Assembly: GCA_947471745.1 (NCBI GenBank)
Contig: CANJKZ010000174.1
Location: forward strand, 1,836,001-1,900,000
Direction of reading: 5' to 3'
DNA: 64,000 nucleotides
DNA from: Closterium sp. Naga37s-1
Taxonomy: Eukaryota; Streptophyta; Zygnematophyceae; Desmidiales; Closteriaceae
The position numbers and the translations under genes were made by a program. Position 1 is the first letter of the stretch. The number at the start of each line of letters is the position of its first letter. Shown in pieces: positions 45,800 through 56,912 of the stretch. The notes under the pieces were generated by a model. The model had not been told where the DNA came from, ran no database searches, and was given only the letters and a program-made list of their open reading frames with translations.

Positions 45800-46170
45800 T
45801 GTTGGTGTAAGGGCCTAATAAACTCAGGCTATTAAGACGTTATCCAACTTAAAACCTCTCCTCGGGGTCACCTCCAAGGGTCCCTGGGTGCTTGGTACAA
45901 GACCAGCCCCTATCCTCGGGTCCGAGTTTGTAGAGAGAGGGATCAAGAGGGACTTAGTCAAAACAGCAAGAGTACCTTGAACATTGCGCAGCGTGCCGTG
46001 CAGACCGCCGATCGGATTAAGCTGAGAAATCGCTATATCGAAGCTCACCCTAAGAGCTTTCAAAAGAGCCAAGTTGCCTCGCGAAAAATTATGCCATTGC
46101 AGAGTTACGAAATGGACAGCGTTTGCCTAGCGTCGTAGTGCTAGTGTACTAGCATTGTCTCGGTAACGGC
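45800..46170 (-). repeat. 5' LTR remnant of family B element
   Basis: Matches the first 370 bp (plus-strand order) of the solo LTRs at 56913 and 59712, beginning TGTTGGTGTAAG. Similarity stops near 46170, where the lysine-rich frame takes over. Confidence 0.88.
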
Positions 46171-46438
46171 GTGCCCACTTGAGTTTCTTGCGTACGGTCC
46201 ATCTACGCCTCGTTTTCTTAGTATCCTTGCTGCGAGGGGAAGGGGGGCGGGAGTTGGGATTACGGAGGGTGGGGTCTTTTGGCTTCGCCTTCTCAGGGAA
46301 GGAAGGAATCGGGCCTGCAGCCTCCGCGTATTCATCGTCGCTGTCGAGCGCCTCGTTGACCACGATGTCGTCCTTGTTTGGCGTCTTCTTCTTCTTCTTC
46401 TTCTTCTTCTTCTTCTTCTTCTTCTTCTTCTTCTTCTT

Positions 46439-46469
<31 letters not shown>

Positions 46470-46555
46470 TTCTTCTTCTTCTTCTTCTTCTTCTTCTTCT
46501 TCTTCTTCTTCTTCTTCTTCTTCTTCTTCTTCTTCTTCTTCTTCTTCTTCTTCTT

Positions 46556-46586
<31 letters not shown>

Positions 46587-46840
46587 GCAGCACCCGTGGT
46601 GGAACTCGGGTCGCCGTCGTTCTTCCGCTTCTTGTTGCTTGTGCGGCAACGTACGGTGGCCTTAGCAGGGACCTCCGCGACCTTGGATTTTCCTTTGTCT
46701 GCAGGAGCGAGGCGCGGTCGACGCTCCTCCCCCGATATGTCGTCATCGGAGAGCACCACACGGGCACGCTTATTCTTGGGATGAAGGAGATGACGGAGCC
46801 TCCGCTTCAGCAGAGGAACGTCGTCGTCCGCCGTGATGCG
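46127..46840 (-). CDS. Lysine-rich frame with acidic patches and a possible HTH start (unrecognised)
   Basis: An ATG at 46759 opens 210 codons; the same frame is open upstream to about 46840 with sequence-like content (PLLKRRLRHLLHPKNKRARVV), so the true start may lie in another exon. Visible features are an acidic SDDDISGEE, a basic SNKKRKN, a run of about 67 Lys broken by one Asn, acidic EALDSDDEY, a Pro-rich segment and TKKTRRRWTVRKKLKWARRY. The last resembles the start of a helix-turn-helix found in some DNA transposases, but that is only an impression. The final residues are encoded by family B LTR sequence, so the gene looks cut by that LTR. It could be a host nuclear protein, a DNA-transposon remnant, or a chance frame over the microsatellite. 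Confidence 0.35.
46384..46583 (+). repeat. (CTT)n microsatellite, about 200 bp
   Basis: About 67 CTT/TTC units with a single TTATTC interruption near 46467. It encodes poly-Lys on the minus strand and poly-Ser or poly-Phe frames on the plus strand. Confidence 0.97.
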
Positions 46841-46850
46841 CCAGGGGTCG

Positions 46851-47165
46851 TGATGTTGTCAGCACAGGCTGAATCCCTCACGTGACATGTGGTGGCACCG
46901 TATGCATCACCACTGAGGTCGGCCGAATTCGATGAATCTGGCCCCTGGGTGGTTTCTACACACTTTGCAAATGTTACACAGTTCTTATTTTTTTCCATTT
47001 ATAAGACTTATAAGACACCCTAAACCGTCCCAAATACAAGACAACCCAATCATTTTTTATAGTGTATAAGATAAGACATATATGTCTTATATCCGGGCAA
47101 TGACGGTACCTATGCTGTTCTGTTTTAGCGTAGTCCCCTTTATAAGCCTCTAGGTCCTATAATAA
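46851..47165. other. Unassigned AT-rich segment with a 20-bp palindrome
   Basis: No coding signal. The word TATAAGAC occurs in direct orientation near 47001 and 47010 and as part of a perfect 20-bp palindrome (ATAAGACATA and its complement, 47071-47090). These could be ends of a small DNA element, but no pair of terminal repeats with a duplication was found. The left side has minus-strand readable sequence near 46807-46998 without recognisable domains. Confidence 0.5.
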
Positions 47166-47573
47166 TTGTCATAATTATTGTTGGGCCAGAATTATTGGAG
47201 CCAAGCATTATTGGAGGGTAGAGGGTACAATTATTGGTACACCATTATTGGTGTGAATGGGGTCATCCTAGGAGGGGTAGACGGATGCATAAATACCCTG
47301 TTGTGCCACTTCTTCAACATCATTTCATCATTCTATGATCAATCCTTTCAAATGCAAGTTTTCTAACTTGTTCTTTCTACAAACACGTTTCCACTACGCT
47401 GACACTATGCCTTTCTGGCATGGTATCAGAGCTACTCCAGAGGGCATGCTGCCAAATTTGGTCTATAAAGTTCCTGGCATTCACTTCGGATAGGTACCGG
47501 ACACCTAGTATACGCTTGCGTACATCCCGTCTTCACTTCCGATCCGAAGTAATCTTGCGCTTGTAGTGCACAC

Positions 47574-48370
47574 GTGGTATACGGTTTGATCAAAATCTTG
47601 GCGCACTTCGATGGCGAAGTGGATTCAGGATATGCGGCTTTTGAAGAAGCCATCCTGGCTCAGCATGAGCACCTCGAAAACATGATTGCAAGGGCACCAC
47701 CAACACTCCAAGCTTCGCTGAGGGACAAGTTTGGAACGACAATCCAGCCAAGGGCAACACTCTCTCATGAGTTCAGCAATCCGTCCACCCATGGACACTC
47801 TCATTCAAGCACTTCACGTACTAACCAAACTCGTGCAAATGTTCATGCAGGAATTGATGGCGAAGGGGAAATGGGCATACCCCAAGGAGGAGAGTCATCC
47901 CAAGGGAGGGATGCATCCATCCAAGGAGAGGAGAGCTTCAATCCCACACCGTAATTATCCATGCAAAGTGAAGCACGGGGGAGGAATGATGAGTACGGGA
48001 GTGAAGTGCATACAATGGAGCATGGTGGAATGAGAAGTGGACAGATTGCACAACAGAGTGACGGAAATGGTCAAGTGGGCATGGAAGGTGTGGGATTCGC
48101 CTCCTACACTATTGGTGCTCCCCCACTACAACGACTTGCGACTAACTCCCATCCCATTGGAGTTCCTCCCATGCCCAGGTCTCACCTTCGTGGAGGCAAC
48201 GTCGTACCTCCGCGTGCAATCCGTGGTGTCATGCGACGTGATCAAGTGGAAGTGATGGAACGTCAACTTGGTGGACAGAATGGAGATATGCGGCGCACGG
48301 TACAGCTACATCGACCGTCAACCATGCCTACTCTCTTCGAACCCACTCCATGTGAATACACAGAAGAAGA
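47574..48370 (+). CDS. Family C upstream region (unrecognised)
   Basis: Domain extent in a fossil element. Reading starts with HFDGEVDSGYAAFEEAILAQ and HEHLENMIARAPPTLQ, then a Ser/Thr/Gly-rich segment (EGEMGIPQGGESSQ). The same residues are found in the minus-strand family C piece near 61740-61400, so the region has been conserved between copies. It lies before gag, where plant copia elements normally have only untranslated leader. Function unknown. Confidence 0.55.
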
Positions 48371-48379
48371 CAAGGAATG

Positions 48380-49690
48380 GTGGACAGGGCGTTCACCACC
48401 ACTCTGTTTGACGGCTCAAACTTCCGCGAGTGGGCACTACGGTTTCGTACGAACGCTCGCGTCACGAATCTGTGGGAGTTCTTTGTGTCCCGACAGTATC
48501 CGGTTACTATGGCAAATGGTGACATTAACGACGCTATGGAGCGGCTGGAAATGCTACAGTCGGATTACTCACAGTGTGCGTCACTCGCCTTTTGGGTCTT
48601 ACTGCACAGCGTGAGCGCCACGATTCAGCTGCAACTGGACATGTTCCAGGAATCCTACTTCCTAGCATATGAAGCATAGGAGTACTTCATGGATACGTAC
48701 CAGGCAAAGGATTCGGTGTCGAAACTATCACTTCTGAAGCAGTTAGACAATCTGAAGATGGGAAACGAGGAGAGGGTGGAGGAGTACGTCAACCGCGCAA
48801 TGGCGATTCGGGAAAAGTTGGCACTAGCGGGGAAGATGGTGGATGAGGACACATTCACCTTAAACCTGCTCACCGGACTACCGACACATTGGGAGGAAAT
48901 GAGGCACTCGGCAATGCTACACAACGTGACGGGCAGCTTCACCTTGCAGCGGATGATGATTCAGGAGCAGCGATATCACGACCTCATCACAAAGGCAAAC
49001 CGTGACCGGCGTCCTCCTCGCATGGCCGGACAAGCACGTGAAAACCGCTCACCGTCTCCAACCGCTAAGGACAGCGTTGGAGACAAGGAGGAAATGAATT
49101 CGTCAAGGTCACCAAAAGGACAGCATGGGTTCGTCAAGGAGAAAACGCAAGGCAACGATGGAGGTGTGGGCCGCTCACCTCTTATGTGTTGGTGCTGCAA
49201 GGAGCCAGGCCATCCCTTCTTCAAGTGTATCAAGGCACCCCCAGGCTGGTCACCACCAGGGTGGGAACCGCATACCCGCGGAAGGACAAAACTGCACACT
49301 GGCAAAAGTCGTTCGTTCTCTCCACGAAGGAGTTGCAGTCACAAGCGTGACACCAATGCGTCAAAACAGCAAGGGGCAAGTAAAGGATACAACAAACGCA
49401 CGGTCACATGCATTGCAACCGTGCGATCGTCAGAAGTTCACTTACCACCAGCTGGAGCATCACTGTGGATGCTGGACAGCAGATGTAGCCAGCACATGAC
49501 TTTGGGCAAGTATTGGTTTGAAGATTTAAAGAAGCTGGATGAACCTATGTATGTGGAGCTCGCTGATGGGAGCCATCTGAGCAGCACGATGACGGGAACG
49601 ATCAGAGCAACAGCACCTGATGGGACAACAGTTTGCTACACGGAAGTCCTCTACGTACCTGGCTTGAAGAACAACTTGCTCTCCTATTGT
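48380..49690 (+). CDS. Family C gag, zinc knuckle and protease
   Basis: Domain extent in a fossil element. Gag is of the UBN2 type: LFDGSNFREWALRFR, then LDNLKMGNEERVEEYVNRAMAI and LTGLPTHWEEM, where copia gags commonly have LL..LP.SW. The knuckle is canonical CX2CX4HX4C. A basic Ser/Arg-rich stretch follows, then a copia protease-like block (SLWMLDS...CSQHMT, LADGSHL and VLYVPGLKNNLLS). Confidence 0.8.
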
Positions 49691-49699
49691 CAGCTGCTG

Positions 49700-50445
49700 A
49701 AAAGGGGGCTCACATCAACACAGTTGCTGATGGAGATACCAAAATCACCATGCCTGATGGAGACAAGTATGTGCGGATTGGAGTTGGCAAGAACGTGGAT
49801 GGAGTGATCATGGTGGAATATGAGCCGGCAATTACATCCACTCATGATCCTGGACATTCCCGCGATGGTGCGTCATTGAAAAATCATGTTTGTGAAGGGG
49901 GTACACCTTTGTGCACACCAGGAGTGCACTTGGGTACACAAGGGAGCGTGCTTTCCTGCACACCTGGAGTGCATTTTAGTGCCCGTTCTGCACACGCATC
50001 CGTTTAATACCGCATGGCACACAAAGCCTGCATCGTGCGGAACCCAGCACATGATGTTGACACGGATGAAGTCTCACCCTATAGTGTGGTGTGGACTCAA
50101 GGGGGAGAAGGACAGAGATCCGCAGTGGATTCGGTTCCTATGTTTGAAGGTCATGAAGGCGATGGAGCAAACCCAACAGAGCAAGATTTACCTAGAGTTA
50201 ATGAAGTCGATGCAACCAAAGGAAAAGGAGATGCTGCAGCTGCTGACTTACATGTGATATGTGTCTCCATTCCGGAAGGCATGGAAAATGATGATGTGGG
50301 AAATAAGGTGGACAAGCCAAGCAAACAGCATCTCATCACCTGCAATCTGCTGAATGGTCTGATGATCAATCAAGTCAAGGGTTATGGTGTTGTACTCACC
50401 TGTGCGACCTCCTCGAGCTGTGCTGCACAACATGGCATCACCTAA
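49700..50445 (+). CDS. Family C extension after protease (unrecognised)
   Basis: Domain extent in a fossil element. After GAHINTVADGDTKITMPDGD and VRIGVGKNVDGVIMVEYE the region is unlike integrase. It contains CTPGVHLGTQGSVLSCTPGV, a repeated CTPGVH word, then HKACIVRNPAHDVDTDEVS, acidic stretches, and a conserved end CAAQHGIT. The minus-strand copy at 59040-58315 carries the same region and ends at the same word. I recognise no domain. Confidence 0.55.
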
Positions 50446-50471
50446 CTCCACACTCACTCATGTGCTTGTAG

Positions 50472-51243
50472 TGTTGTTCAGGATCCGTCACTTTGAGAGC
50501 TTACGACGAACTCAATTCTCAACTAAACGCAAATCCGCTCAGTAGGATTGTGCGCCTTAGCCTAAGCTACCATCTTCAAGTTGAATCAGTCGTTAAGATG
50601 GTCTATAGCGTGAGAACCAAGTAAAAAACGTCCAGCAGCCGCATGACTAGAATGGTAGAGGAAGTACAAACATTAAGGCATAGAATGTTGGAGTTGGGGA
50701 CTCCAAGAGAACCATGAGAGGGAAGGGGTTCTCCAAGAGCGAGGGAAGGATGGTAGGAACCTTCCTAGCAGCAAGGATGCAACCCTCATCATGTGGTCCT
50801 TGAGGTGTCACATGCAAAATCCTATCTAGTTGGATTTTGCCTAGGTGTTGCAACATTTGCAACCCATGCTAGAAACTTCTAGCCACCCCAACCCAAAAGT
50901 CAAAGTTGCCTTCCCTAACCACCCAACCAAAGATTCCTTTATAGTCATATCCCAAGTAATCACCCAAATTAGATATAACCTTAAAAGGTAATAAGAAATC
51001 CAAGTCTTGGAAATCTTGTAACTTGGGCGATCTTGGTCAGAATAAGGCGATCTTGGTATCGTTGGAAAGCTCTGGATTTCTCCTGCATGATCAAGCATTT
51101 AAACTTGGAGAAAACACAGAGATGGTAAAATCCAACTGCCATGCATAATGACAAATGCTCATGCAAACAATGCACGCATGAATAGCACGAGCACTCGGCA
51201 GAACGTTAGGATGACATGCACTCAGAATGACGTGCATCCAACA
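50472..51243 (-). repeat. 3' LTR of family D element (772 bp)
   Basis: Equal in length and ends to 56069-56840, with duplication TGTAG on its left and polypurine complement CTCCCCCTC on its right. Confidence 0.94.
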
Positions 51244-51319
51244 AACTCCCCCTCAGACTAACGGAGTGCATGCACACACACTCACACATGCACTCATGAC
51301 ACAGCTGCCCACACTAGTG

Positions 51320-53000
51320 CAATGCCATGCCACACATCTTAGCACACTTCCAATGTGCGCTCTCGGGAAGTCTCTTGGTGAGAAAATCTGCCGCCTGCTT
51401 GCTAGCCTTCACATGGTGAAGCTCAACAATACCCTCCTTCACCATCTGCCTCACCCAGTGCCACTTAATCTTCATGTGCTTGTTCAGCCCATTCAGGATA
51501 GGATTATTGGCCATGCCAATATCAGCCTCGCTGTCGGCGAAAAGTGGTGTAGGTCCCTCCTGTTCAGCTCCCATGTCCTCCAACAGCTTCCTCAGGAGCA
51601 CGATCTCCTTGATGGCATGGTACATCGCCATGTACTCTGCCTCTCCAGAAGACTGAGAAATCTCACTCTGCTTCTTGGACCTCCAGCTCACTGGTCCACC
51701 TCCGACCATGCACACAAAGCCGCCAACTGATGACTGATCCTCATCCTCTGAGGCCCATGTAGCGTCGGTGAAGCACGACAGCTTCAAGGTTCCAGGCGTG
51801 ACCCCATCTGCTCCAATCTGTTTCAGCTGGCCGCCAGCTGAAAACTGAATACCAGCAGATGCCGTTGATCTGAGGTAGCGCACCAAGCGCTTTGCCACCT
51901 CCAACTGCTCCTCAGTGGGCCGCTGCACAACTCTGGCCAGCTGCCCCACTCCGAATGAAGCATCAGGTCGCGTATGCACAGCTGCATACATCACACTCTC
52001 AATGAGTGACTGGTACTCATTCCGCTGCTCATCCTCAAGCACATCATCCTCCTTAGCTGCCTTCTTCAGCTTGAAGCCTGCAGGGAACGGCGTCATCACA
52101 GTGCGACCCCCAGTCACACCATAGCGCTCCATGACACCAGAGATGTAGTGTGACTGATGCACCTTCAGCCACCTCCTCTCGACATCCCTCTCAATCTGCA
52201 GCCCCAAGTAGTAGTGGACATCCCCCAGCATCTTGCACTTGAAGTTGTCCATCAGCAGCTTCTGTGTCCTCTCAATCTGCTCCATGGAAGGTGAGAACAA
52301 CAGTATGTCGTCGACATACACCAGCAGCAAGAGCAGCTGCTCCCCCTCTCCAAGCAGAAACAAGCTGTGATCCGCTTGGGAAGTCTTGAAGCCTCCACTC
52401 AGCAGCACCTCCTCCGGCTTCTCGTACCAGCACCTGGGAGCTTTCTTAAGGCCATAGATAGCCTTCTTGAGCTTGCACACCCGGCTTGTCCCATCCTCAT
52501 AGCCGTCGGGCTGCGCCATGTAGATATCCTCCAGCAGCATTCCATTGAGAAATGCAGTGGTGATATCCATCTGCGTCACGTGCCATCCCTTCACAGCGGC
52601 GCCAGCCAGCACAGTCCTCAATGTCACTGGCTTAACAACGGGAGCGAAGATCTCCCCGAAGTCGACCTTCTCTTTCTGCTGAAACCCCTTGGCGACCAAG
52701 CGACTCTTGAACCGCTCCAACGCACCATCAGCTCCACTCTTCAACTTGAAGACCCACTTGCTGCTGATCGGCCGTCGCCCCTCGGGTAACTCAACAAGCT
52801 CCCAAGTCCCATTCTCAATGAGACTGTTGAACTCCGCATCCATGGCAGCCTTCCACTCCTCATTCTGGGGTCCACTGAGTGCCTCCTCCACTGTGGATGG
52901 TTCTCCATGCAAGGGTGTGAAGAAACAGAAGGCCATCTCCTCATCCTCTCCCTCATCCGCCTGAACCGCCATGGCACCTTGCTTGGGTCCTCCGAAACGG
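51320..53000 (-). CDS. Family D reverse transcriptase and RNase H
   Basis: Domain extent in a fossil element. The RT start is EWKAAMDAEFNSLIENGTW and SSKWVFKLK. QMDITTAFLNGMLLEDIYMA, YGLKKAPRCWYEK and catalytic YVDDILLFS (near 52310) follow. RNase H has CFTDATWASEDEDQSSVG, VSWRSKKQSEISQSSGEAEY and FADSEADIGMANN. The blocks place it near family B and Tnt1-like plant copia elements. Confidence 0.92.
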
Positions 53001-53299
53001 CTATACTTCAGCCTTGAGGGTGCTGCTGCCACTCTCTTCTCGCGGGTTGCAATCTGCTGCCCATGTGGTGAAGCTCCTCTCTGCACACTCCTCTTGGTGA
53101 CCTTGGCGGTTGCAGCAGGCTCGGGCTGAGATGGTGAGTCCACACGTGCCGACTCATTCTCCAACCCCTCCTCTGCAGCAGGACCAGAAACTTGCTACTC
53201 TCCACCGCCACTGTGGTCACTGGTCAGCTCTGACCCAGGGAGATCCTCAAGGTGCAGCTGAACCTCCTCTACTGCAGACCGCTCAATCTCCTGCAGACG

Positions 53300-55830
53300 C
53301 AAGCCAATCTGCACCTGCTGCTGCTGCTGCCAGTCCTTGTACATGACGTCCTCCACAAACTTGACGTCATGGCTGACCAGCGTCCTCTTGCTCTTGGGGT
53401 CCCACATCAACCACCCCTTCGAGTCAGGAGCCATCCCAAGATGGACAGCCCACACAGCAGCAACTTCCAGCTTGTGCCTCTGCTCCTTAGGCACCATCAC
53501 AAGCCCCATGCAGCCCCACACCCGCAGCATGTCAATGGATGGCTTCTTCCCAAGCCAACGTTCGTACGGCACCCAATGCTTGTCGCCAACATGTGTCAAG
53601 ACCCTGTTCTTGACCGTGATGACATGGCGAACAGCTTCAGGCCAGAACTTGTAGGGCATCCCAGCAGCCCCCAACAAGGTCTTAGCCGCCTCGCCAATGG
53701 TCCGGTTGGCACGCTCAGCAATGCCGTTCTGCTGTGGTGTTCCTAAGCAGGTCAGCTGGTGTCGAATGCCGTTCTCCTTGAGAAACTTGGTGAATTCCGC
53801 TCCAAGGAACTCTCCACCTCGGTCACTCCTCAGCACCTTCACCAGCCGCATCGCTTGCCGCTCCACCATCGGCAACCAATCCTCCTTGATCGCCGCTGCA
53901 GCATCGCTCTTCTTGGACAGGGGACGTGCCCACGTGAAACGGCTCCATTCGTCCACCATGGTGAGGAAGTACAGCACTCCCCCAGTCCCCTCAGTCCTCA
54001 TAGGACCCACCAGGTCCATGTGCACCACCTCCAAGGGTGCCTTCGCCGATCCCTCCGCACGTGGAAACGGGAACCGCGTAAACTTGTTTTGCATGCACGC
54101 CTCGCAGCTGCCATAGTGAGCGCCATCTCTTTGCAGTTGCAGCCCATGCACACACTTCTCCTTGTGCCACCTCCAATGTAAAAACAGCCATGTGTGCGAG
54201 CCGCCGATGCCAAGTCTCCCAATCCGCTTGGCCCGAGGTAGCCGACGCCTTCACCGCCGCGCTTCCTCCAATCAGCTCCTCTCCTTGCACACCTTGCTGC
54301 TCCTCCTCGGTGACACTCTCCTCCATAGATGCCGCCGCTGCCGCCTTGCCCGATTTCTGCCAAGGGAGTACCGGGATCTGCCACATCCGCTTGTGGACAT
54401 CCCCTTTCCACTGCAGGTCCCAAATCAGCCGCTCATCGTTGTAGGCACGATAGCGCTCCGAGCCAATCGTCTCGGTGTTCACACCCGCATCTCCCAACCG
54501 GCCGGTAGAAATCAGGTTCGCGCACAAGTCCGGCACCCACAGCACGTTCTTCAGCCCCACGAGCTCTCCATCCGCTCCCATGAACTTGGCGCATCCCATG
54601 CCCATGACCTTGGCCTTGGCGCCCGTCACGGATGTGACTGTAGAGATGGGTGCGGGCTGAATCTCATCGAGTAGGTCCGCGCGAGGAGTCATGTGCCAAG
54701 AGCTCCCGGAATCTATCACCCAATGGGTGAGGGGATGTAGGAGAACCTTGGCAGCCATAGCAAGGTCGGTTGCGTCTTCGTTCACGAAGAAGAAGAACCC
54801 GGCCTTCCGCTCCTCAGATTTGCCGCCTTACTCCTCATCCTTCTCCTCTCCACTAGCTCCCATGACTCCCCCACTCCTCTTGCCACCATGCAGGTTGCTC
54901 GATGAAGGCGGGGTCCAATCCTTGGGTCGTTGGTAGCACTTCCGCCAACGATGTCCGCGCTTCTTGCAGTAGAAGCACACCTCCCCTTGACCCCCGCCGC
55001 CATCCTCCTTAGGGTAGTCCTTGTTCTTGCCCTTCCACTTCTTCTTGAAGCCACTCTTTCCACCTCCAACTCCATAGCCAGCCCCCTCCTCCGAGCGCTC
55101 CACACTCCGCCGCCGCAAGTCCTCCTCAAGGATGCGCGCGCGAATGTAATCCACGCTCCATTGGGGCTGTTGAGAGTTGAGGTTGATCGCTAGGGCAGAC
55201 CACGACTCCGGCAGCCGTATCACGATCTCCATGCATTGCACGAGCTCCGGGTACACCATACCGCCGCCTTGGAGCTTCGTGAAGATGTCCCACATCTCAT
55301 CCAACACCGGTTGCATCGGCTCTCCATCAACGAACTTGATGTCGCGCAGCCGCCGCGCGAGTAGCACGATGCCGGTAGCATGTGTCGGTGAGTGCACATC
55401 CAGAAGCTTCTTCCAAGCCTTGGGGCCACACTCTGGATCACCTAAGAGGTCCTTGATGTGGTCAAGTTGTCGTCCGCCAACCGCTTGCACCATGAGCATG
55501 TACGCGTCGAACGATCGCTTCATCCATGCTCCTTTCAGCTCCGCGGCCTCCGGCATCTTCTCCTTCCCCTCCACCAGATCCAATAGCTTGTATTGGGTAT
55601 ACATCAGCCTCATGCGGAAACTCCAGTGCTCGTAGTCCTCCCCCATGAATTTCTCCATAGAGAAAGCTTTCACAAGATCCACGGTAGTAGGAGATGGTGC
55701 AGAAGAAGTAGGTAGCGTAGGGTTGGCTGGTTGGTGAGTCCCCACTCCACCACCAGCAACTCCCCCCTGCTCTCCAGCATCTCTAGCTCCAGCCATCTCG
55801 CCATTAGCACATCTAGAGTTCGTTCCAGTC
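53300..55830 (-). CDS. Family D gag, protease and integrase region
   Basis: Domain extent in a fossil element. Gag has FMGEDYEHWSFRMRLMY, GIVLLARRLRDIKF and LPESWSALAINL. A basic stretch and the canonical CX2CX4HX4C knuckle follow. Protease is VIDSGSSWHMTPRADLLDE. Integrase carries the HX3HX..CX2C zinc region (CEACMQNKFTRF), HMDLVGPMRTEG, SDRGGEFLGAEF and GTPQQNGIAERANRTI. The DDE-type catalytic residues appear in these blocks. Confidence 0.88.
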
Positions 55831-56068
55831 ATATTGAGGCCTTATGAACGGTGGAAACTTGAGAAATCGTTTGGAGAGAATTCTGCCAGAAGTTTTGATT
55901 CTACAAAAAACGCCGTCGCGGACTGGATACTTCGAATTAGAACGCGGTTCGACCACCAATCGAAATTTCGCGAGCAGAGCTACTAGAAACTAGTCTCACT
56001 CGTCAACATTGGTTGAGAAGTCACGACGATTCGTCGTCTCAAAGTCGACTACCCGCTCTGATACCACT

Positions 56069-56840
56069 TGTTGTTCAGGATCCGTCACTTTGAGAGCTTA
56101 CGACGAACTCAATTCTCAACTAAACGCAAATCCGCTCGGTAGGATTGTGCGCCTTAGCCTAAGCTACCATCTCCAAGTTGAATCAGTCATTAAGATGGTC
56201 TATAGCGTGAGAACCAAGTAAAAAACGTCCAGCAGCCGCATGACTAGAATGGTAGAGGAAGTACAAACATTAAGGCATAGAATGTTGAAGTTGGGGACTC
56301 CAAGAGAACCATGAGAGGGAAGGGGTTCTCCAAGAGCTAGGGAATGATGGTAGGAACCTTCCTAGCAGCAAGGATGCAACCCTCATCATGAGGTCCTTGA
56401 GGTGTCACATGCAAAATCCTATCTAGTTGGATTTTGCCTAGGTGTTGCAACATTTGCAACCCATGCTATAAACTTCTAGCCACCCCAACCCAAAAGTCAA
56501 AGTTGCCTTCCCTAACCACCCAACCAAAGATTCCTTTATAGTCATGTCCCAAGTAATCACCCAAATTAGATATAACCTTAAAAGGTAATAAGAAATCCAA
56601 GTCTTGAAAATCTTGGAACTTGGGCGATCTTTGTCAGAATAAGGCGATCTTGGTATCGTTGGAAAGCTCTGGATTTCTCCTGCATGATCAAGCATTTTAA
56701 CTTGGAGAAAACACAGAGATGGTAAAATCCAACAGCCATGCATAATGACAAATGCTCATGCAAACAATGCACGCATGAATAGCACGAGCAGTCGGCAGAA
56801 CGTTAGGATGACATGCACTCAGAATGACGTGCATCCAACA
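56069..56840 (-). repeat. 5' LTR of family D element (772 bp)
   Basis: Primer site complement (CTCTGATACCA) ends two bases to its left; TGTAG duplication follows on its right. Confidence 0.94.
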
Positions 56841-56912
56841 TGTAGATGTGCGCGTGGTTACGATTTGAAGGGGGAATGGGGGCGGAAGATAGGGGTGCCT
56901 CCAAGAAGTACC

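Larger units (their letters stand above)
33789..46170 (-). mobile_element. Ty1/copia family B element, split by a nested family A copy
   Basis: Minus-strand order: 5' LTR remnant (46170-45800), primer site (CTGGTATCAGAGC, from 45797), gag start (MAENTSAGAGESS, near 45750), then the nested element 38713-45705, the remainder of gag (38707 to about 37900), zinc knuckle CWYCEKEGHPWFLC (near 37830), protease LDTGAAWTMTP (near 37560), GAG-pre-integrase, integrase (about 36960-36300), RT (about 35830-35000, YVDDILLFSSS near 35210), RNase H (34660-34200), polypurine tract GGGGGAGTG (near 34160) and 3' LTR remnant (34154-33789). Apart from the insertion about two breaks are apparent. Both outer LTRs are incomplete; whole 1.09-kb LTRs of this family stand alone at 56913 and 59712. 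Confidence 0.88.
50472..56840 (-). mobile_element. Ty1/copia family D element, whole-looking, nested in family C
   Basis: The 772-bp LTRs (50472-51243, 56069-56840) begin TGTTGTTCAGG and end GCATCCAACA, are about 98% alike by eye, and are flanked by a TGTAG duplication (50467-50471, 56841-56845). On the minus strand a primer site (TGGTATCAGAGC, from 56066) precedes gag (from about 55830), knuckle CFYCKKRGHRWRKC (near 54955), protease VIDSGSSWHMTP (near 54710), GAG-pre-integrase HRRLAHM (near 54200), integrase (54060-53300), RT (52980-52250), RNase H (51870-51320) and a polypurine tract GAGGGGGAG next to the left LTR. All parts are present with about three breaks. LTR divergence of about 2% implies a moderately recent insertion, clearly older than 38713-45705. 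Confidence 0.94.
47166..56912 (+). mobile_element. Copia-like family C element, interrupted by family D
   Basis: Parts: LTR remnant (47166-47420, matching the complement of 61859-62338), primer site TGGTATCAGAGCTAC (47421), leader, an upstream reading region (47574 to about 48370), copia-type gag (about 48380-49180), zinc knuckle CWCCKEPGHPFFKC (49187-49228), protease-like region (about 49440-49690), a conserved extension (about 49700-50445), a short tail (50446-50471) and, beyond the nested element 50472-56840, its continuation 56841-56912. Integrase, RT and RNase H were not found in this copy or in the minus-strand copy. About four breaks. Confidence 0.8.

Noticed and set aside
46378-46587. 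Poly-Ser and poly-Phe frames over the microsatellite
   Set aside because: Unavoidable translations of the CTT repeat in other frames.
47421-47435. Primer-site matches considered as pieces of tRNA genes
   Set aside because: Only the 12-18 bases complementary to a tRNA 3' end are present, always next to an LTR; no cloverleaf is seen.
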